A stretch of 64,000 nucleotides of DNA from NCBI GenBank assembly GCA_032716605.1, contig CM064552.1, forward strand, positions 14,548,807-14,612,806, in the 5' to 3' direction. Below are positions 32,866-43,811 of this stretch, piece by piece. This DNA comes from Paralithodes platypus (taxonomy: Eukaryota; Arthropoda; Malacostraca; Decapoda; Lithodidae). The notes under the pieces are model-generated. The model was not told where the DNA came from and did not search any database. It saw only the letters and a list, made by a program, of their open reading frames with translations. The position numbers and the translations under genes were made by a program. The stretch's first letter is position 1; each line of letters begins with the position of its first letter.

Positions 32866-32942
32866 GACAAAGTATCTATATATATATATATATCAAGTGT
32901 ATATCATAAATACACGGAAGCTAATTCATTTATAAATACTCC

Positions 32943-33009
32943 CAGCCGGACTCGAACCTCCGACATTCAGAACGAGTGTCCAAGCTTTTAATCCACTACA
33001 CCACGGAGT
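32943..33009 (-). other. tRNA-like head, minus strand
   Basis: Minus strand: TCCGTGGTGTAGTGGATTAA (A box) and CGGAGGTTCGAGTCCGGC (B box). The intervening arm can pair GACACTC with GAATGTC, but the loop lacks the expected T before an anticodon. Best read as a tRNA-derived SINE head or pseudogene. Confidence 0.42.
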
Positions 33010-33064
33010 GATAAAGGAATCTTAACCTTTTGTTCTCTCTCCCCTCGTACACATATCCACGCCC

Positions 33065-33282
33065 AATTGACCATTTGCGAGTTTCAGACTATAAGGAAGT
33101 TGGAGCTTGAGACGTCGATAGTTAAAATAATTGAGTAGGCTTCTGATGGCTATAGAGTATGTTGAATTGGGTTTTATGTATTTATGAATGTACTACAACC
33201 ATGTTTTAGCTGGTAAATCTGCTTAATATCGATGTCTACAGCTCCAACTTCCTTATAGAATGAAACTCGCAAGGGGTCAATT
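33065..33282 (-). mobile_element. Foldback MITE family D, copy 2 (unexpanded)
   Basis: 218 bp with termini AATTGACCATTTGCGAGTTT and AAACTCGCAAGGGGTCAATT. On the minus strand it follows D1 base for base around the single motif GGTTGTAGTACATTCATAAA, the monomer that is repeated 15 times in D1. CCC flanks both ends, possibly a 3-bp target duplication. Confidence 0.85.
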
Positions 33283-33502
33283 CCCATCTACTAAGACACG
33301 ACTCTAAGACACGACTCTTGTTCACACACATAGTCTCACACTTAAATAATTCATCTCTATCTCTCTCTCTCTCATACACACACACACACATACAGAGAAC
33401 AAGATAACAGGTTCACTCATCCATCTTGCTTACGTGTTATTTTATCTAGGTGCTATTTCAGGGTTCACAGACACAAGATTTTTTTAGCTCAACATTAATT
33501 TT

Positions 33503-33507
<5 letters not shown>

Positions 33508-33567
<60 letters not shown>
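33508..33567. repeat. (TA)n microsatellite
   Basis: About 60 bp of TA. The following sequence to 34008 has no recognised gene. Confidence 0.96.
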
Positions 33568-33568
<1 letters not shown>

Positions 33569-34006
33569 TGTATATATTAAGGAACTAATGTTTAGGATTA
33601 TCTTGTTCGAACTGCTATAGAAACTATATTGTTTTTGTAATTAACTATAACAATTACGGTACAAATATATGGGTAATAGCTAATGTGTTTAAACTAGTAC
33701 TGTACATGTGAGCTAATTTAACACTCCAATGCCCATTAACTGTGTTACAGTTACTGAACAAACACAAATGAACACCGTGTCATAATTACTAGATATTATT
33801 AATAGCGAAACTAAGACAAAAGCTAGAGATCCGTTTGACCGCTACTAATCAGGTAGTAATGAAATTAAATGTTGTGTCAAATAATTTACAAGGTTGGTTT
33901 ATGAATTGTAAGACCGGATTTAACAGTTCACAAACAACCTTCATGAAGAGTTCAATCTCCAGAGGGGGTAACAAGTTTATATGACAACCTTATGAGAGGA
34001 AGGCCA

Positions 34007-34008
<2 letters not shown>

Positions 34009-34067
<59 letters not shown>

Positions 34068-34078
34068 GGGGGGGGGTT
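34009..34078. repeat. (GT)n with poly-G
   Basis: GT dinucleotides ending in a G run, like the reverse order at 24041-24134. Confidence 0.95.
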
Positions 34079-34160
34079 GCTTATGTTTGTATATGGGTAA
34101 ATGTTTGCTTGTCTTTATGTGTGTTGCATAGTTTATGCAACACTGGTAGTAAACTTATGT

Positions 34161-34358
34161 TTTCTATGTGGATGAGGGAGACAAAAGGCAGACCTGCCTG
34201 TGACGAGTGGCTCCCCCAGAGTTGCAGTTGACAGGGCTAAAATCAAAGAATGTTCGAGCCAAAATGCTTGGACACACAGAACTTGAAGCAATTTAAGTCG
34301 TAGGATGAAGGGAAGATGAATTCAGGAAGAGAGTTCCAGAGCTCAGCTGTTGAACTGT

Positions 34359-34361
<3 letters not shown>
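34161..34361 (-). mobile_element. 3' fragment of the poly-A LINE, minus strand
   Basis: Inverted match to 25890-26095: GGAGACAAAAGGCAGACCTG, then GAGTGGCTCCCCCAGAG, GACAGGGCTAAAATCAAAG and GAGAGTTCCAGAGCTCAGCT. The poly-A is decayed. A (AAT)n block (34358-34400) adjoins its 5' side. Confidence 0.82.
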
Positions 34362-34402
<41 letters not shown>

Positions 34403-34670
34403 TATTTATAATAATAATAATTACAATAACAAATATAATCACATTAGGCTCAAAATGAGAAAACAAATCCAGTAAGTAAACATTTGCCAGAAACTTCCAG
34501 AAAATAGAGAAAAGAAAGAAAACCAGCCAAGAAAATAATGGAGAAGTGGGCGGCGGAATTTGTGTGGAAGGAAGGAAGGTCAGCCACATAAGGGCCGCCA
34601 GTGCTGTTCAGGAAGGAGGGAATTTAGACCTTTTTTGGGTAGGAACCGAACTGGGGGAGACACACCCTTT

Positions 34671-34775
<105 letters not shown>

Positions 34776-34901
34776 TAAATATAAAGTCAATTATATTTAA
34801 GAATAATGTTTTCCATAGAATAATTAAATTTATCTTTATATATACGAAAATAACAAACATACCAGAGCATACTATTCTATTACAATAAAGGGAAAACACT
34901 A

Positions 34902-35068
34902 AAACTATATACATCCCATAAACATAACATAATACTGTATACTAGTCTTACATAATAAACTATATACATCCCATAAACATAACATAATACTGTATACTAG
35001 TCTTACATAATAAACTATATACATCCCATAAACATAACATAATACTGTATACTAGTCTTACATAATAA
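34902..35068. repeat. 55-bp tandem repeat, three units
   Basis: Unit AAACTATATACATCCCATAA through GTATACTAGTCTTACATAAT, starting at 34902, 34957 and 35012, nearly identical. Confidence 0.95.
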
Positions 35069-35824
35069 AGCTAAACAACTATGTCTTTGAAAATCCATAA
35101 ATTACATCAGACTGTGAATGATAAACTGCCTTAGAAGATTAATGGAAAACATCAACATTAATTGTCTTTGGAAATACTGTACATGGATGAACACAACATA
35201 AAAGTACCGGTATATAGACCAATAAATAAAAAAATAAATAAATACAAAATCAAATAAAACAAAAAGTCTTAGGAATACCATGAGCAAAGCAAACCTTCAA
35301 AACATATACAGTAGTATCACTGAAATTCCATGACTAAAATTACATAAACCGAAATCTTTGGGAAGGAATAATACACGTGAAAAGAATTGAGGACTGAAAT
35401 TGGGAACAAAGAGGTAAATCTTGAATGGAAGACACGAAAAATGGTCTGAAAATACATGGGGGCCAAAAAGTTATTGACGATTGAGGATTAAAATGGAATT
35501 ACTGTTTCTGAAAATACAAGATCATCAAAAATAATTTAGAAATAACGAGAGAAAATTAAATTGGAAGTATTTGGGAAAGAATGAACTGAGTATGAAAACA
35601 AGACTTGAAAGGGTAATGGCATAGTGTACATGGAGTTAAAAAGACGTAACATATATTTAGTTATACATGGATATAAATGACCAAATGGAACAAATGCTTC
35701 AAGGAGGGATTCTGGAAGAGATGTCATGAAGAGCAAAGTAAAACGCATAAGAAGAGATAATACATTGAAAATATTACGGCGACTGCTAAAGAAGAAAATG
35801 TGAACGTTTTTAATATTTTAAGAT
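35069..35824. other. No recognised feature
   Basis: Purine-biased AT-rich DNA with recurring short phrases such as TTTGGGAA and CTGAAAATACA. No coding or paired repeats identified. Confidence 0.35.
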
Positions 35825-36395
35825 GGGACTATGGATGAAGAAGTGCAGGAGAGGGTACAACAGGGGAAGAGGGTTGTAGGAACGCTGAAAGCAGTAACAA
35901 GAAATAGGGTGGTCAGTATGGAAGTGAAGAAGTCCTTGCATGACAGTGTGGTAATCCCGACACTGACTTACGGAAGCGAAACATGGACGTTGGTTGAGAG
36001 ACTCAGACCAAGAGTGAGAGCAGTGGAAATTAATTACTTAAGAAGTGCGTGCGGAGTTACATGGAGGGATAGACAGACTAATGAGGAAGTAAGAAGGAGG
36101 TGTGGTGTGGAGGTAGATGTGCTGGAAAGTGTGAAAAGGAACAACTTGAGATGGTTCGGCCATATGGAACGTATGGAAAGCGAGAGAATGACTAAGAGGG
36201 TGTACGAGAGCGAGGTGGAGGGACAGAGAGGGAGAGGTAGACCGAATGAGAGGTGGAAGGATGGAGTGAGGAAGTACATAAACGAAGGCGGTGCTGGTTG
36301 AGGGGAGGGGCGTCGACTGACTGGGGACAGAGGTGCATGGGGGCGGTTCGTTCGTGGCCACCCCTTCGGGGATCACGGCGTCAGGCAATAGATAG
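35825..36395 (+). mobile_element. 5'-truncated RTE-like LINE with (ATAG) tail
   Basis: Contains the C-terminal ORF2 region (see next entry), then a 3' segment GGGGCGTCGACTGACTGGGG ... GGCAATAGATAGA. The short tetranucleotide tail rather than poly-A, and the match with 27983-28229, define the 3' end. The endonuclease and catalytic RT core are absent. Confidence 0.82.
35831..36301 (+). pseudogene. RT C-terminal domain of RTE-like LINE
   Basis: 156-codon open frame without the catalytic core. It shows GKRVVGTLKAVTR, SMEVKKSLHDSVVIPTLTYG, then SETWTL, RDRQTNEEVRRRCGV and NNLRWFGHMERM, followed by a basic segment RGRGRPNERWKDGV. The order TYGSExWxL ... R.TNEEV ... RWFGHxxRM ... GRPxxRWxD is characteristic of the region following the RT in RTE-type and related arthropod LINEs. 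The Met at 35831 is probably internal: the family's ORF2 is several times longer. The frame is intact to its stop, so this copy is relatively young, but it cannot act alone. Confidence 0.8.
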
Positions 36396-36502
36396 ACCAA
36401 TGCTATTGATATTAAACATAACTTTTTATATCATAGCACACCCATAAGACTTCTAATATTTTGAGCTCATGCATTAATTATCTATATATATCTGTGCCTT
36501 GT

Positions 36503-36534
<32 letters not shown>

Positions 36535-36960
36535 CTGGGCAGCATAACAAATCACATCCTCTTTCACACCTCTAGCAATCTTCTCAAACTTCCTTTTCCT
36601 GTGCTCCACCCTTTCATGTGGACTCTCTCTCTCTCTCACAGGCACACACACTTACATCACATACACGTAAGCGCGCGTACAAAAACACAAACAAACACAC
36701 AATTCTACAAATAGGTAGATTCATAACATACACACACACATTCACGCACGCATATACACACACACTCTTGCAACACAACATACACACATTATGCTCTCTC
36801 CCTCCCACACTTACGAAATTCCAATACATAAATTCCCCTTCTCCCAGCCCACACAAAAACACTACTTATTAAACCAATTGATATAACATATACCAAGTTA
36901 TAGAGAAACATACAGATAACATTGAATTACCTGACACGGGAAGCTATACATAGTCCACTT
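36396..36960. other. No gene; CT- and CA-rich
   Basis: A (CT)n block at about 36503-36532 and a long CACA-rich stretch (36640-36860). No features beyond composition. Confidence 0.5.
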
Positions 36961-36973
36961 TATCGACGTTCAT

Positions 36974-37136
<163 letters not shown>

Positions 37137-37206
37137 ACCTCCGACCAGAACAACAAGTTTAACGTATACCAGGTAATAAGGGAACAAACAAGTAACATTG
37201 ACTCAC

Positions 37207-37267
37207 CTGATAAGAGCTCTTCCACTTCATCCACCAGCATTGACCTTCAAACATTCCACTGCATCCA
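37207..37267 (-). CDS. Candidate internal exon of an unknown host gene
   Basis: On the minus strand a pyrimidine-rich acceptor (CCCTTTTTCTTCTTTCAG) precedes 61 nt, followed by a consensus donor (CAG|GTGAGT). One frame is open across the exon and reads GCSGMFEGQCWWMKWKSSYQ after one leading base; another ends at a TGA. No other exon could be linked to it and the peptide is not recognised. The donor region is duplicated on the far side of the (AC)n tract (minus-strand GTGTCAG|GTAATTC at about 36928-36943). The call rests on splice-site quality alone and could be chance. Confidence 0.25.
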
Positions 37268-37432
37268 CTGAAAGAAGAAAAAGGGATATATTAACTGGTT
37301 GATATAGATTACGGTACTTATTATTATATATCCTGTATATACAGTATATACAATATACAGTATATATACAAATTTCGAAACAGTAGATCATTGTTCTACT
37401 CAAACTATAACAGATCTCAAAAAAGCCGGGAC

Positions 37433-37502
37433 GGCCGAATGGATAGCACGCTCACGTGTGAATCAGCTTGATCTGGGTTCGATCCCAGCCAAGGCGGCCA
37501 TA
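37433..37502 (+). other. tRNA-like head
   Basis: GACGGCCGAATGGATAGCAC (A box) and CTGGGTTCGATCCCAG (B-box stem, perfect 5 bp but with a 6-nt loop). Acceptor ends do not pair. tRNA-derived SINE head or pseudogene. Confidence 0.42.
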
Positions 37503-37526
37503 TTTAGTGGGTGTGATAGTAGGTCC

Positions 37527-37742
37527 TATAGTCTATTCGCTGTAAGTAGGCAAGAAATCATGACCTTTATCCTCTGTAACTCAAAAGGGCTTGAACAAAT
37601 TGGTTGTAGGCTACATTTCCACATCTATTCCTTGACTGATTCTTCCCAAATGGTAGAAATATTAGCTGGATTACTCTAGTCGTTTTAGAGTTACAGAGGT
37701 TAGAGGTCATGATTTTCGCCTACTTACAGCGAATAGACTATA
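37527..37742 (+). mobile_element. Foldback MITE family F, copy 1
   Basis: Termini TATAGTCTATTCGCTGTAAG and the inverse at 37723-37742. Pairing continues through AAGTAGGC, ATCATGACCT and CTCTGTAACTC, so arms are about 55 bp. TATA at each end suggests a TA target. The loop carries CCCAAATGGTAGAAATATTA, shared with 19020-19197. Confidence 0.78.
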
Positions 37743-37974
37743 GCATGTTTCATATGCTCGCACCCGGTTGGGGGACACCTCGACGACGTATACAAACTAA
37801 TAACACACACAACGAAACCACTCCAACAGTTTCTTCTCTCTCCAACACCCATTCTCCCATCTCAACATTCTTCGAAAAAGTAGATACGATGTGCCGTTAT
37901 AAAGGCTTACCCCTCAATAACTTCACCTTATGAAACACTATTAGTAACACATAAATAAGTGCTACACTAGAAAT

Positions 37975-38320
37975 TGTATTATACGTTGCAGCTCTGTTTA
38001 TGACTTAAACCTCTGCATTGTATATACGGCATGGTTTGATCCTAGATTCCCTGATAAACTTAAGAAGCAATTTAAGAAATGTTTATGGAATTCAGCGATT
38101 GACCAGAAATAGCCAGAAGAAATTAAAACGTGGCGTTATCTGATACTCCTTATGCTGGCCATATATACAGTATTTGTAGGAAGGAATAAGAGGACATACA
38201 TGCAACTAGCTATTTATTTAGTTTTTATTGTAAAGCCATGCCTTTGTAAATTACTGAAATTGTATCAACACACGCTTTTGTATTTAATTGAATTGAATTG
38301 AATTGAAAATGCATGGACAA
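37975..38320 (+). other. Unclassified segment ending in (TTGAA)n
   Basis: A short frame ends with CIVYTAWFDPRF and KKQFKKCLW before a stop at about 38109. It resembles the seventh-helix and helix-8 junction of rhodopsin-like receptors but is far too short to assign. The segment ends in three to four TTGAA units (about 38288-38307), as LINE 3' tails can. Either reading is weak. Confidence 0.2.
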
Positions 38321-38767
38321 AAACTGAATACGCCATTATCTCCTATCTATTTTACTTAGTCATTAGTATACAAATAAGGTTGAAAAGCCTTCTCTGTCCA
38401 CAGTAAGCTTACGGTATAACATAGGAGAAACACTAACAAATACAAGTGATCTAATCATCTATTATACTCACTAAGAACATTAATACAAGCAAAACCTTGG
38501 AAGTTGGAAAATAATGAACGAAAAGAATCCTCACTTTCCAAACCATTGCAGATTTTTTTGGGTCAAGGCATACCATCTATCAAAGATTTTTTTCCCCTGG
38601 GATAAAGGTTGTGTGTGTGGTTCATTGTTTTTCAGCCAATGTTCAGGTCGACCCACTGGTGCGAACATTAATCATTTTACTCCACCTCGTCCAGGGCAGA
38701 GAGAAAAAACAAAACAAAAACAAACAAAAAAGTAACTGGGTTATTCCTAGACTGCTCGGATAGATTG

Positions 38768-39137
38768 TTAAGGGGAGATGAGCTGTTTTTTTTTTTTCTG
38801 GCCCCCCTTCTCCCTCATGTTTAGCATATTAGTTTTGACATTTTGAGACTATCGGCTTATTAGTTTGGCGATTATAAGACATTCCGCCCTATTTCCATGT
38901 CAATATTAAGACTTATCGTGCTACTTATGTGTCGATTTGTTTTCCTTGCGAACGATAGTAAACCATTAATTTTGGAAGAAACGGCCTTCGGCCGGGACAT
39001 TTTTCTACCGAAAAATGTAAAAAAATAATCTAGAAGGGGGATCTAATGGATGTTTTTTTTTAGGGTTTATGGAGGTCTAGAGTGGAAACTAGAAAAATAA
39101 TTAATAAATGAAAAAAAATTCGACCAAAAAGTGAACC
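38768..39137 (-). mobile_element. MITE family A, copy 10, right end lost
   Basis: TTAAGGGGAGATG at the left, degraded iterons, GCGAACGATAG, then CGGCC-TTC-GGCCG and the intact ACATTTTTC/GAAAAATGT stem. It ends CGACCAAAAAGTGAACC without a right TTAA. Confidence 0.75.
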
Positions 39138-39882
39138 TGTTTGTTTTCTTTTGAAGGCCTTAGTCGTTGTGTTTAATAACGCCTTTCGGCATTTTTCGAA
39201 TAGTCTGACCTATTTGGGCAATTGTACAGTCAACTCCGCAGTCTCAGCATATGATTAAGGCTTATTAGAAGCTTAAAAATTCATGTATATAATATATTTG
39301 CAATATATAAAATGGAAAAGGGCCGAATTAAGAAATATATAAGCCATACTGTTCCCTAGAGCAATCTGGAAAAATATAATTGCATAACTACAATTTCAGA
39401 GACTCTACGGATTCACCGAGTATACTGTACAATCGGGGGTATTAAGACGTGTTGTCATAGATTCCAGTGGTTTTCGCTCAAAAAGTTTTATTGGTATCTT
39501 TATAGTTACTGAGAAAAGTGCTTATCCCTCAGAGTATTAGTCAGTGTCCGAAACTTTGAGAAAGACCTGACGACACTTATCAACCTCGACCGTACATACA
39601 TATACAACTGGACTAACGCACCACTAATACATTTGAGAGATTACTATTCATTGCCTCCCTCGTTCACAATCTAACCTGCTCCTGTTTACGCATTCATCAT
39701 TCAGTCTGGTAAACAACAAGAACAAAACAAAATAAAGATAATACCACAATTGGAACGTATAAAAACTGCATCGCCGCGCCGGTACGCTCTGCCCAATACA
39801 AATAGTTACACAAACAACTTTTCCTTGTCACTCCATATTCTCAAGACTACCACTGGAATTAAGTAGTCTAAATTCAGCTTCT
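39138..39882. other. No recognised feature
   Basis: AT-rich sequence without a credible ORF or paired repeats. Confidence 0.35.
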
Positions 39883-40206
39883 ACCAACATAAACCTAAGA
39901 GAAAAAAAAATTAATATTCTCTCATCCTCTTGCTTATCACTGACCGATTTCCAATATGAAGCATTTACTTGTGAGTTGAGAATAATTACCCAATCATTCG
40001 ACTCAACTACCCACAAGTCGTTCGCCCACAAGACATTTCGCCCTACCAACATAACCCAAGACAAAAATATAGGAATATTCTCCAATCCTCTTGTTTATCC
40101 CTTACAGATTTCCAATTTGAAACATTTACTTGTGAGTTAAGCATATTTTCCCAACTATATGACTCAATTAATACCCATAAGTCGTTCGCCCACAAGACAT
40201 TTCGCC
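39883..40206 (+). repeat. 170-bp tandem duplication
   Basis: CTACCAACATAA at 39883 and 40052 start two diverged units. Each contains TTCTC(T/C)(A/C)ATCCTCTTG, CATTTACTTGTGAGTT and the closing AAGTCGTTCGCCCACAAGAC with ATTTCGCC. Confidence 0.85.
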
Positions 40207-40511
40207 TCAAACATGGAAGTCTGTTAAGTTAAGTCATATTAGGTTATTCTAGACTACCCTGTAAATATTTAGTGTATGATATGGGTAATTAAAGTGTACA
40301 TAATAATATATCCGTATAAAAGTGTATGGATATTAATAAACTCAATCTAAAATAAGGAGAGAAAAGTAAATGACTATCAATACGACCAAAGATTTGACAT
40401 ACCTTGTGCTATACCTTTGTCACATCCTTGATTAGTTCTGTGGAAGGGGGGGGGGGGGGGGGGGGGCAGACTATGAATGTAAACACAGTGAATGAGCTGA
40501 ATGAGCTGAAT

Positions 40512-40593
40512 ACATGCAAAAGTCGCCCAAAAAGTGAACCATCCCCCCCCCCCCCCCAAATGTTTCAATTTTTGGGCGACTTTTGCATGTATT
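40512..40593. repeat. Inverted duplication of a family A end
   Basis: ACATGCAAAAGTCGCCCAAA at 40512 pairs with TTTGGGCGACTTTTGCATGT ending at 40593. The loop holds GTGAACCATCC and a C run. A separate run of 23 G lies at about 40445-40467. Confidence 0.85.
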
Positions 40594-40926
40594 CATTATT
40601 TTTCTAGTTTCCTCCCTAGACCTCCATCAAATAAAAAAAAAAAAAAAAACATCCATTAGATCTCCCTTCTAGATTAACTTATACATTTTTAGGTAGAAAA
40701 CTGTCCCAGTCGAAGGCCGATTCTTTCAACATTACAGGCTCACTATCGTTCGCCAGGGGAAAATTCGACAGCTAAATAGCACGAAAGGTCTAAATATTGA
40801 CGACGAAATGGGGCGAAAGGTCTTAAAATCGACTAACTAATGGGGCAAACATCTTAACATCTGAAAACTAATGGGGCTAAACATGAGGGAGAAAGTGGTC
40901 CAGAAAACCGGCCCATGTCCCTTTAA
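40558..40926 (+). mobile_element. MITE family A, copy 11
   Basis: Left end continues from the inverted duplication. CTAGACCTCCATCAA, the AT stem-loop with substitutions, CGAAGGCCG, CACTATCGTTCGCCAGG and four iterons follow. Right end CCCTTTAA with TTAA at 40923-40926. Confidence 0.8.
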
Positions 40927-41092
40927 CCCCTTCAATAAATACTACAATGTATGTTTGATATTACTCCAACTGTTTAATGTATCCTCATTTATGAAAGCAG
41001 ACTATTAAAATACAGCAGAGATCATACAGTATATTATTTGTCTGTTATCAAGAGTCAGGCAAAATTGCTGGTGGATGAAATGCCTCGCCCGG

Positions 41093-41486
41093 TTAAGGGA
41101 GCCCACCTCGCTTGTTTTCACTTTCTCTCCCTCTCTCTTTGGCTTGTATCCATTCGGCCCCATTCAGCCTACTGTTTTAAGACGTTTACCCCATCCAGGT
41201 GTCAATATTTTCCTGGCGAGCGGTAGCAAGCCAGCATAAATATATTTTTGTTTTTTGACAGCAAGCTAAATGTGTACATTTTTCGATAGAAAAATTTCTC
41301 CGGCGAAGCCGGATTTCTCCATACAATGCTGGCTCGCTGTCGCTCGCCAGAGAGAAATCGACACCTGGATGGGGATAAACGTCTTAAAACAGTTGGCTGA
41401 ATGGGGCCGAATGGATACAAGCCAGGGAAAGAGAGAAAATGAGGGAAAAGGAGATAACAATAAAACAAGCCGGTGACCCCCCTTAA
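41093..41486 (+). mobile_element. MITE family B, copy 4
   Basis: TTAAGGGAGCCCACC ... GGTGACCCCCCTTAA with both TTAA intact. CCGGC-GAA-GCCGG is intact. Confidence 0.88.
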
Positions 41487-41950
41487 TATGGACAGATGTA
41501 ATAAATCTAAATTATTTGTATTCCGCTATGATCGATCACACAACTTTCTCTATGACCTGCTTTCAGCTTATCAAAAGTTATAGATTTTTTTTTTTTTAAA
41601 CAAGTAGTTTAGAAAGTTATATAAAACAAACGTTATACTTTATACGTTATACTACACCAAGAACATTATGAACAAAACAAAATATAAACAAATACACAAA
41701 AACAAAAAACGTATAGTAAGGTCAAGTAGGTGGGTAGCCATTAATGCTCACGATTTTACGTAGATCAGCCCTTCCAGCTCTGCCCTCTATTTTTCCTTCC
41801 TCCTTCCCATCTACCCACACCAACCAACACCACCCACATCGCCACCACCACCACTAGCGCGCCGGCACAATTTTACCGACAAGTATAAATGTTTAGAACA
41901 AATAAATGGTCTTTTTGTGTGGCGGACGGCGGGGCGAGTGTTTGTTCGGT
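41487..41950. other. No recognised feature
   Basis: Contains a T run near 41587 and CACCACC-rich sequence near 41820-41860. No gene. Confidence 0.35.
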
Positions 41951-42756
41951 CTGTTTGTTCCCCAGACTGCTTGTTCTGGTGAGTGTGTTAGGTCAGCCAA
42001 CAACCGCCAGGGGGACGATGTTTGACAAGCGTGAGACATGGGTTCAAGGGATTATTGGGGTAAACTTATGCTATGGCATGGCACATTTATAGGGGTTTAT
42101 GTTGGGGTAGGGACGGGTTGGGTAGGGTAGGGTACAATTGTGTAGGGTAGGGCTAGGTAGAATAGGGCAAGGTAGGGTAGGGTACCGTAGGGTTAGATGG
42201 TATTGGGTAGTGTAGGATCGAGTTAGGAAAGGTTGGATAGGATTGGGTATATGGTTGGGTAGGGTAGGGAAGGTTAGGGTTGGGGTAGGGCGGGGTTGGG
42301 TTAGGTAGAATAGGTTAGGGTAGGGTAGGGTTGGGTTGGGTTGGGTAAGGTAAAGTAGGGCTGGGTTATGGTTAGAGTAAAGTAAGGTTGGCTTGGCTTG
42401 GCTTATATTAGATTTGGTTGGGTATAATTGTGTTCGGTTTGAATGGGACAGTCAATCAGCCAGTCAGCCACCATATCGTAACTTGTTCTGGTGAGTGTGT
42501 TAGGTCAGCCAACAACCGCCAGGGGGACGATGTTTGGCAAGCGTGGGGGCATTGGTTGAAGGGATTATTGGGGTAAACTTAAGCTATCGTATGGCAGATT
42601 AATTGGGGGTTGGGTTGGATTTGTTAAGGGTTGGATTGGATGGAGTAAGGTAGATTGGGTAGGGTTAAGTTGGGCTGGGTTGGTTAGGGTAAGGTAGGGT
42701 TGGGTTGGATGGGATTGGGTTGGGTTGAGTTGGATAAAATAGGGCTGGTTTTTTTC

Positions 42757-42995
42757 TTTTCTATATTCCAACTACTCCCTCTGGGGCATAGGCTGAGAGC
42801 CTGTACATTCCACCGCTCAACACGGTGAAGCCCGTGAGGTCTTGTTCCATTCTGGGGAGTGAGACATGTGAAGCATCCATCATGGCTCGAAGCAGCTCCA
42901 TCTCTGAAGCGGCCGGTTGCTTCGCTCAAGTGCTTCACCGTCTCACCCTCCAGACTCAGACCCTCACTCTCAGAACGCCACCTATTGAGCAGTGA
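42757..42995 (-). mobile_element. Retroposon R1, copy 2, within the pentamer satellite
   Basis: Minus-strand frame contains NRWRSESEGLSLEGETVKHL, then the R1 portion shared with 12040-12195, ending WNIEKKK where the code becomes an A-rich tail (plus-strand TTTTTTTCTTTTC at about 42749). The tail abuts pentamer repeats. The extra upstream part shows the element is longer than in copy 1. Function unknown. Confidence 0.55.
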
Positions 42996-43168
42996 ACTCA
43001 CTAGGCATTGTCCCCCTGTAACATATTTTGAATATGGGAATATTCATACAGTGTTATTTAATCAGGGAACAATGAGGGTATTTTTTTGGCATTTCGGTGG
43101 GCTTTGTGGTAATGCACTGATACTAGGTACAGCACAAAGTCAATCCCAATAATATCTTCCCATTGACA

Positions 43169-43232
43169 TATCGGGATTTGAACCCGGGTCCATTGGATTA
43201 CCAATCCAGTGGCATGACCACTCCACCACACC
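43169..43232 (-). tRNA. tRNA-Thr-like sequence (probable pseudogene)
   Basis: Minus strand: TGTGGTGGAGTGGTCATGCC (A box), an anticodon loop TTGGTAA flanked by CTGGA and TCCAA (four pairs), and CGGGTTCAAATCCCG (good T arm). The loop would give anticodon GGT. The acceptor stem does not pair (GGTGTGG against ATATGTC), so I read it as a tRNA pseudogene or SINE head. Confidence 0.38.
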
Positions 43233-43513
43233 TTAGGTTAGGTTAAGGTTGGGTTGAGTTGAGTAGGGCTGGGTTGGATAGGGTAGGGTAGGATTGGGTT
43301 AAGTTGAGTTGTGTAGGGTTAGGTAAAGTAGGGCTGGGTTGATTTGGGTTTAGTAGGATTGGGTTGGGTTGAGTAATGTAGGGCTGGGTTGATTTAGATT
43401 GGAGTAGGATTGGGTTTGGTTGAGTAAAGTAGGGCTGGATTGGTTAGCGTTAGATAGGGATGAGTTAGTTTGAATTGGCTTTGGTTAGATTCGGTTTGTG
43501 TATGTGTATGTGT

Positions 43514-43549
<36 letters not shown>

Positions 43550-43761
43550 AAGATTGGATTGGGTCAGTCAGTCAATCGGTCACTATATGGTAACCTATTC
43601 TGATGAGTGTGTTAGTACAGCCAACAACCACCAGGGGGACGATGTTTGGCAAGCGTGAGGTATTATTGGGTGAGGGGGGGGGGGGTAACGAAATGGAGAG
43701 ATTTATTGGGGTGAAATGGATAGGAAGGCTTTCGACATACCAACTATTCCTTGAAACTCCT

Positions 43762-43765
<4 letters not shown>

Positions 43766-43809
<44 letters not shown>
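43766..43809. repeat. (CT)n microsatellite
   Basis: About 44 bp of CT. Confidence 0.97.

Positions 43810-43811
<2 letters not shown>

Larger units (their letters stand above)
41960..43735 (+). repeat. Complex satellite: pentamer tracts and a repeated 130-bp unit
   Basis: Degenerate 5-bp repeats of GGGTT/GGGTA/GGGCT type fill about 42095-42440, 42600-42745 and 43233-43495. They are separated by three copies of a unit with GGTGAGTGTGTTAGGTCAGC, CAACAACCGCCAGGGGGACG and ATGTTTGGCAAGCGTG (starting about 41968, 42483 and 43595). GTCAGTCAATCGGTCA-type phrases precede two of them. The pentamer is a relative of the arthropod telomere repeat TTAGG (GGTTA), but perfect TTAGG runs are not seen. Confidence 0.8.

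Noticed and set aside
40923..41040. A family C element following A copy 11 (TTAACCCCTTCAATAAAT)
   Set aside because: The first 14 bases fit, but no inverted right end or inner C landmarks follow, so it is not a second A|C type junction.
42565..42771. Pro/Asn/Gln-rich minus-strand frame
   Set aside because: Translation of the CCCAA-type pentamer satellite.
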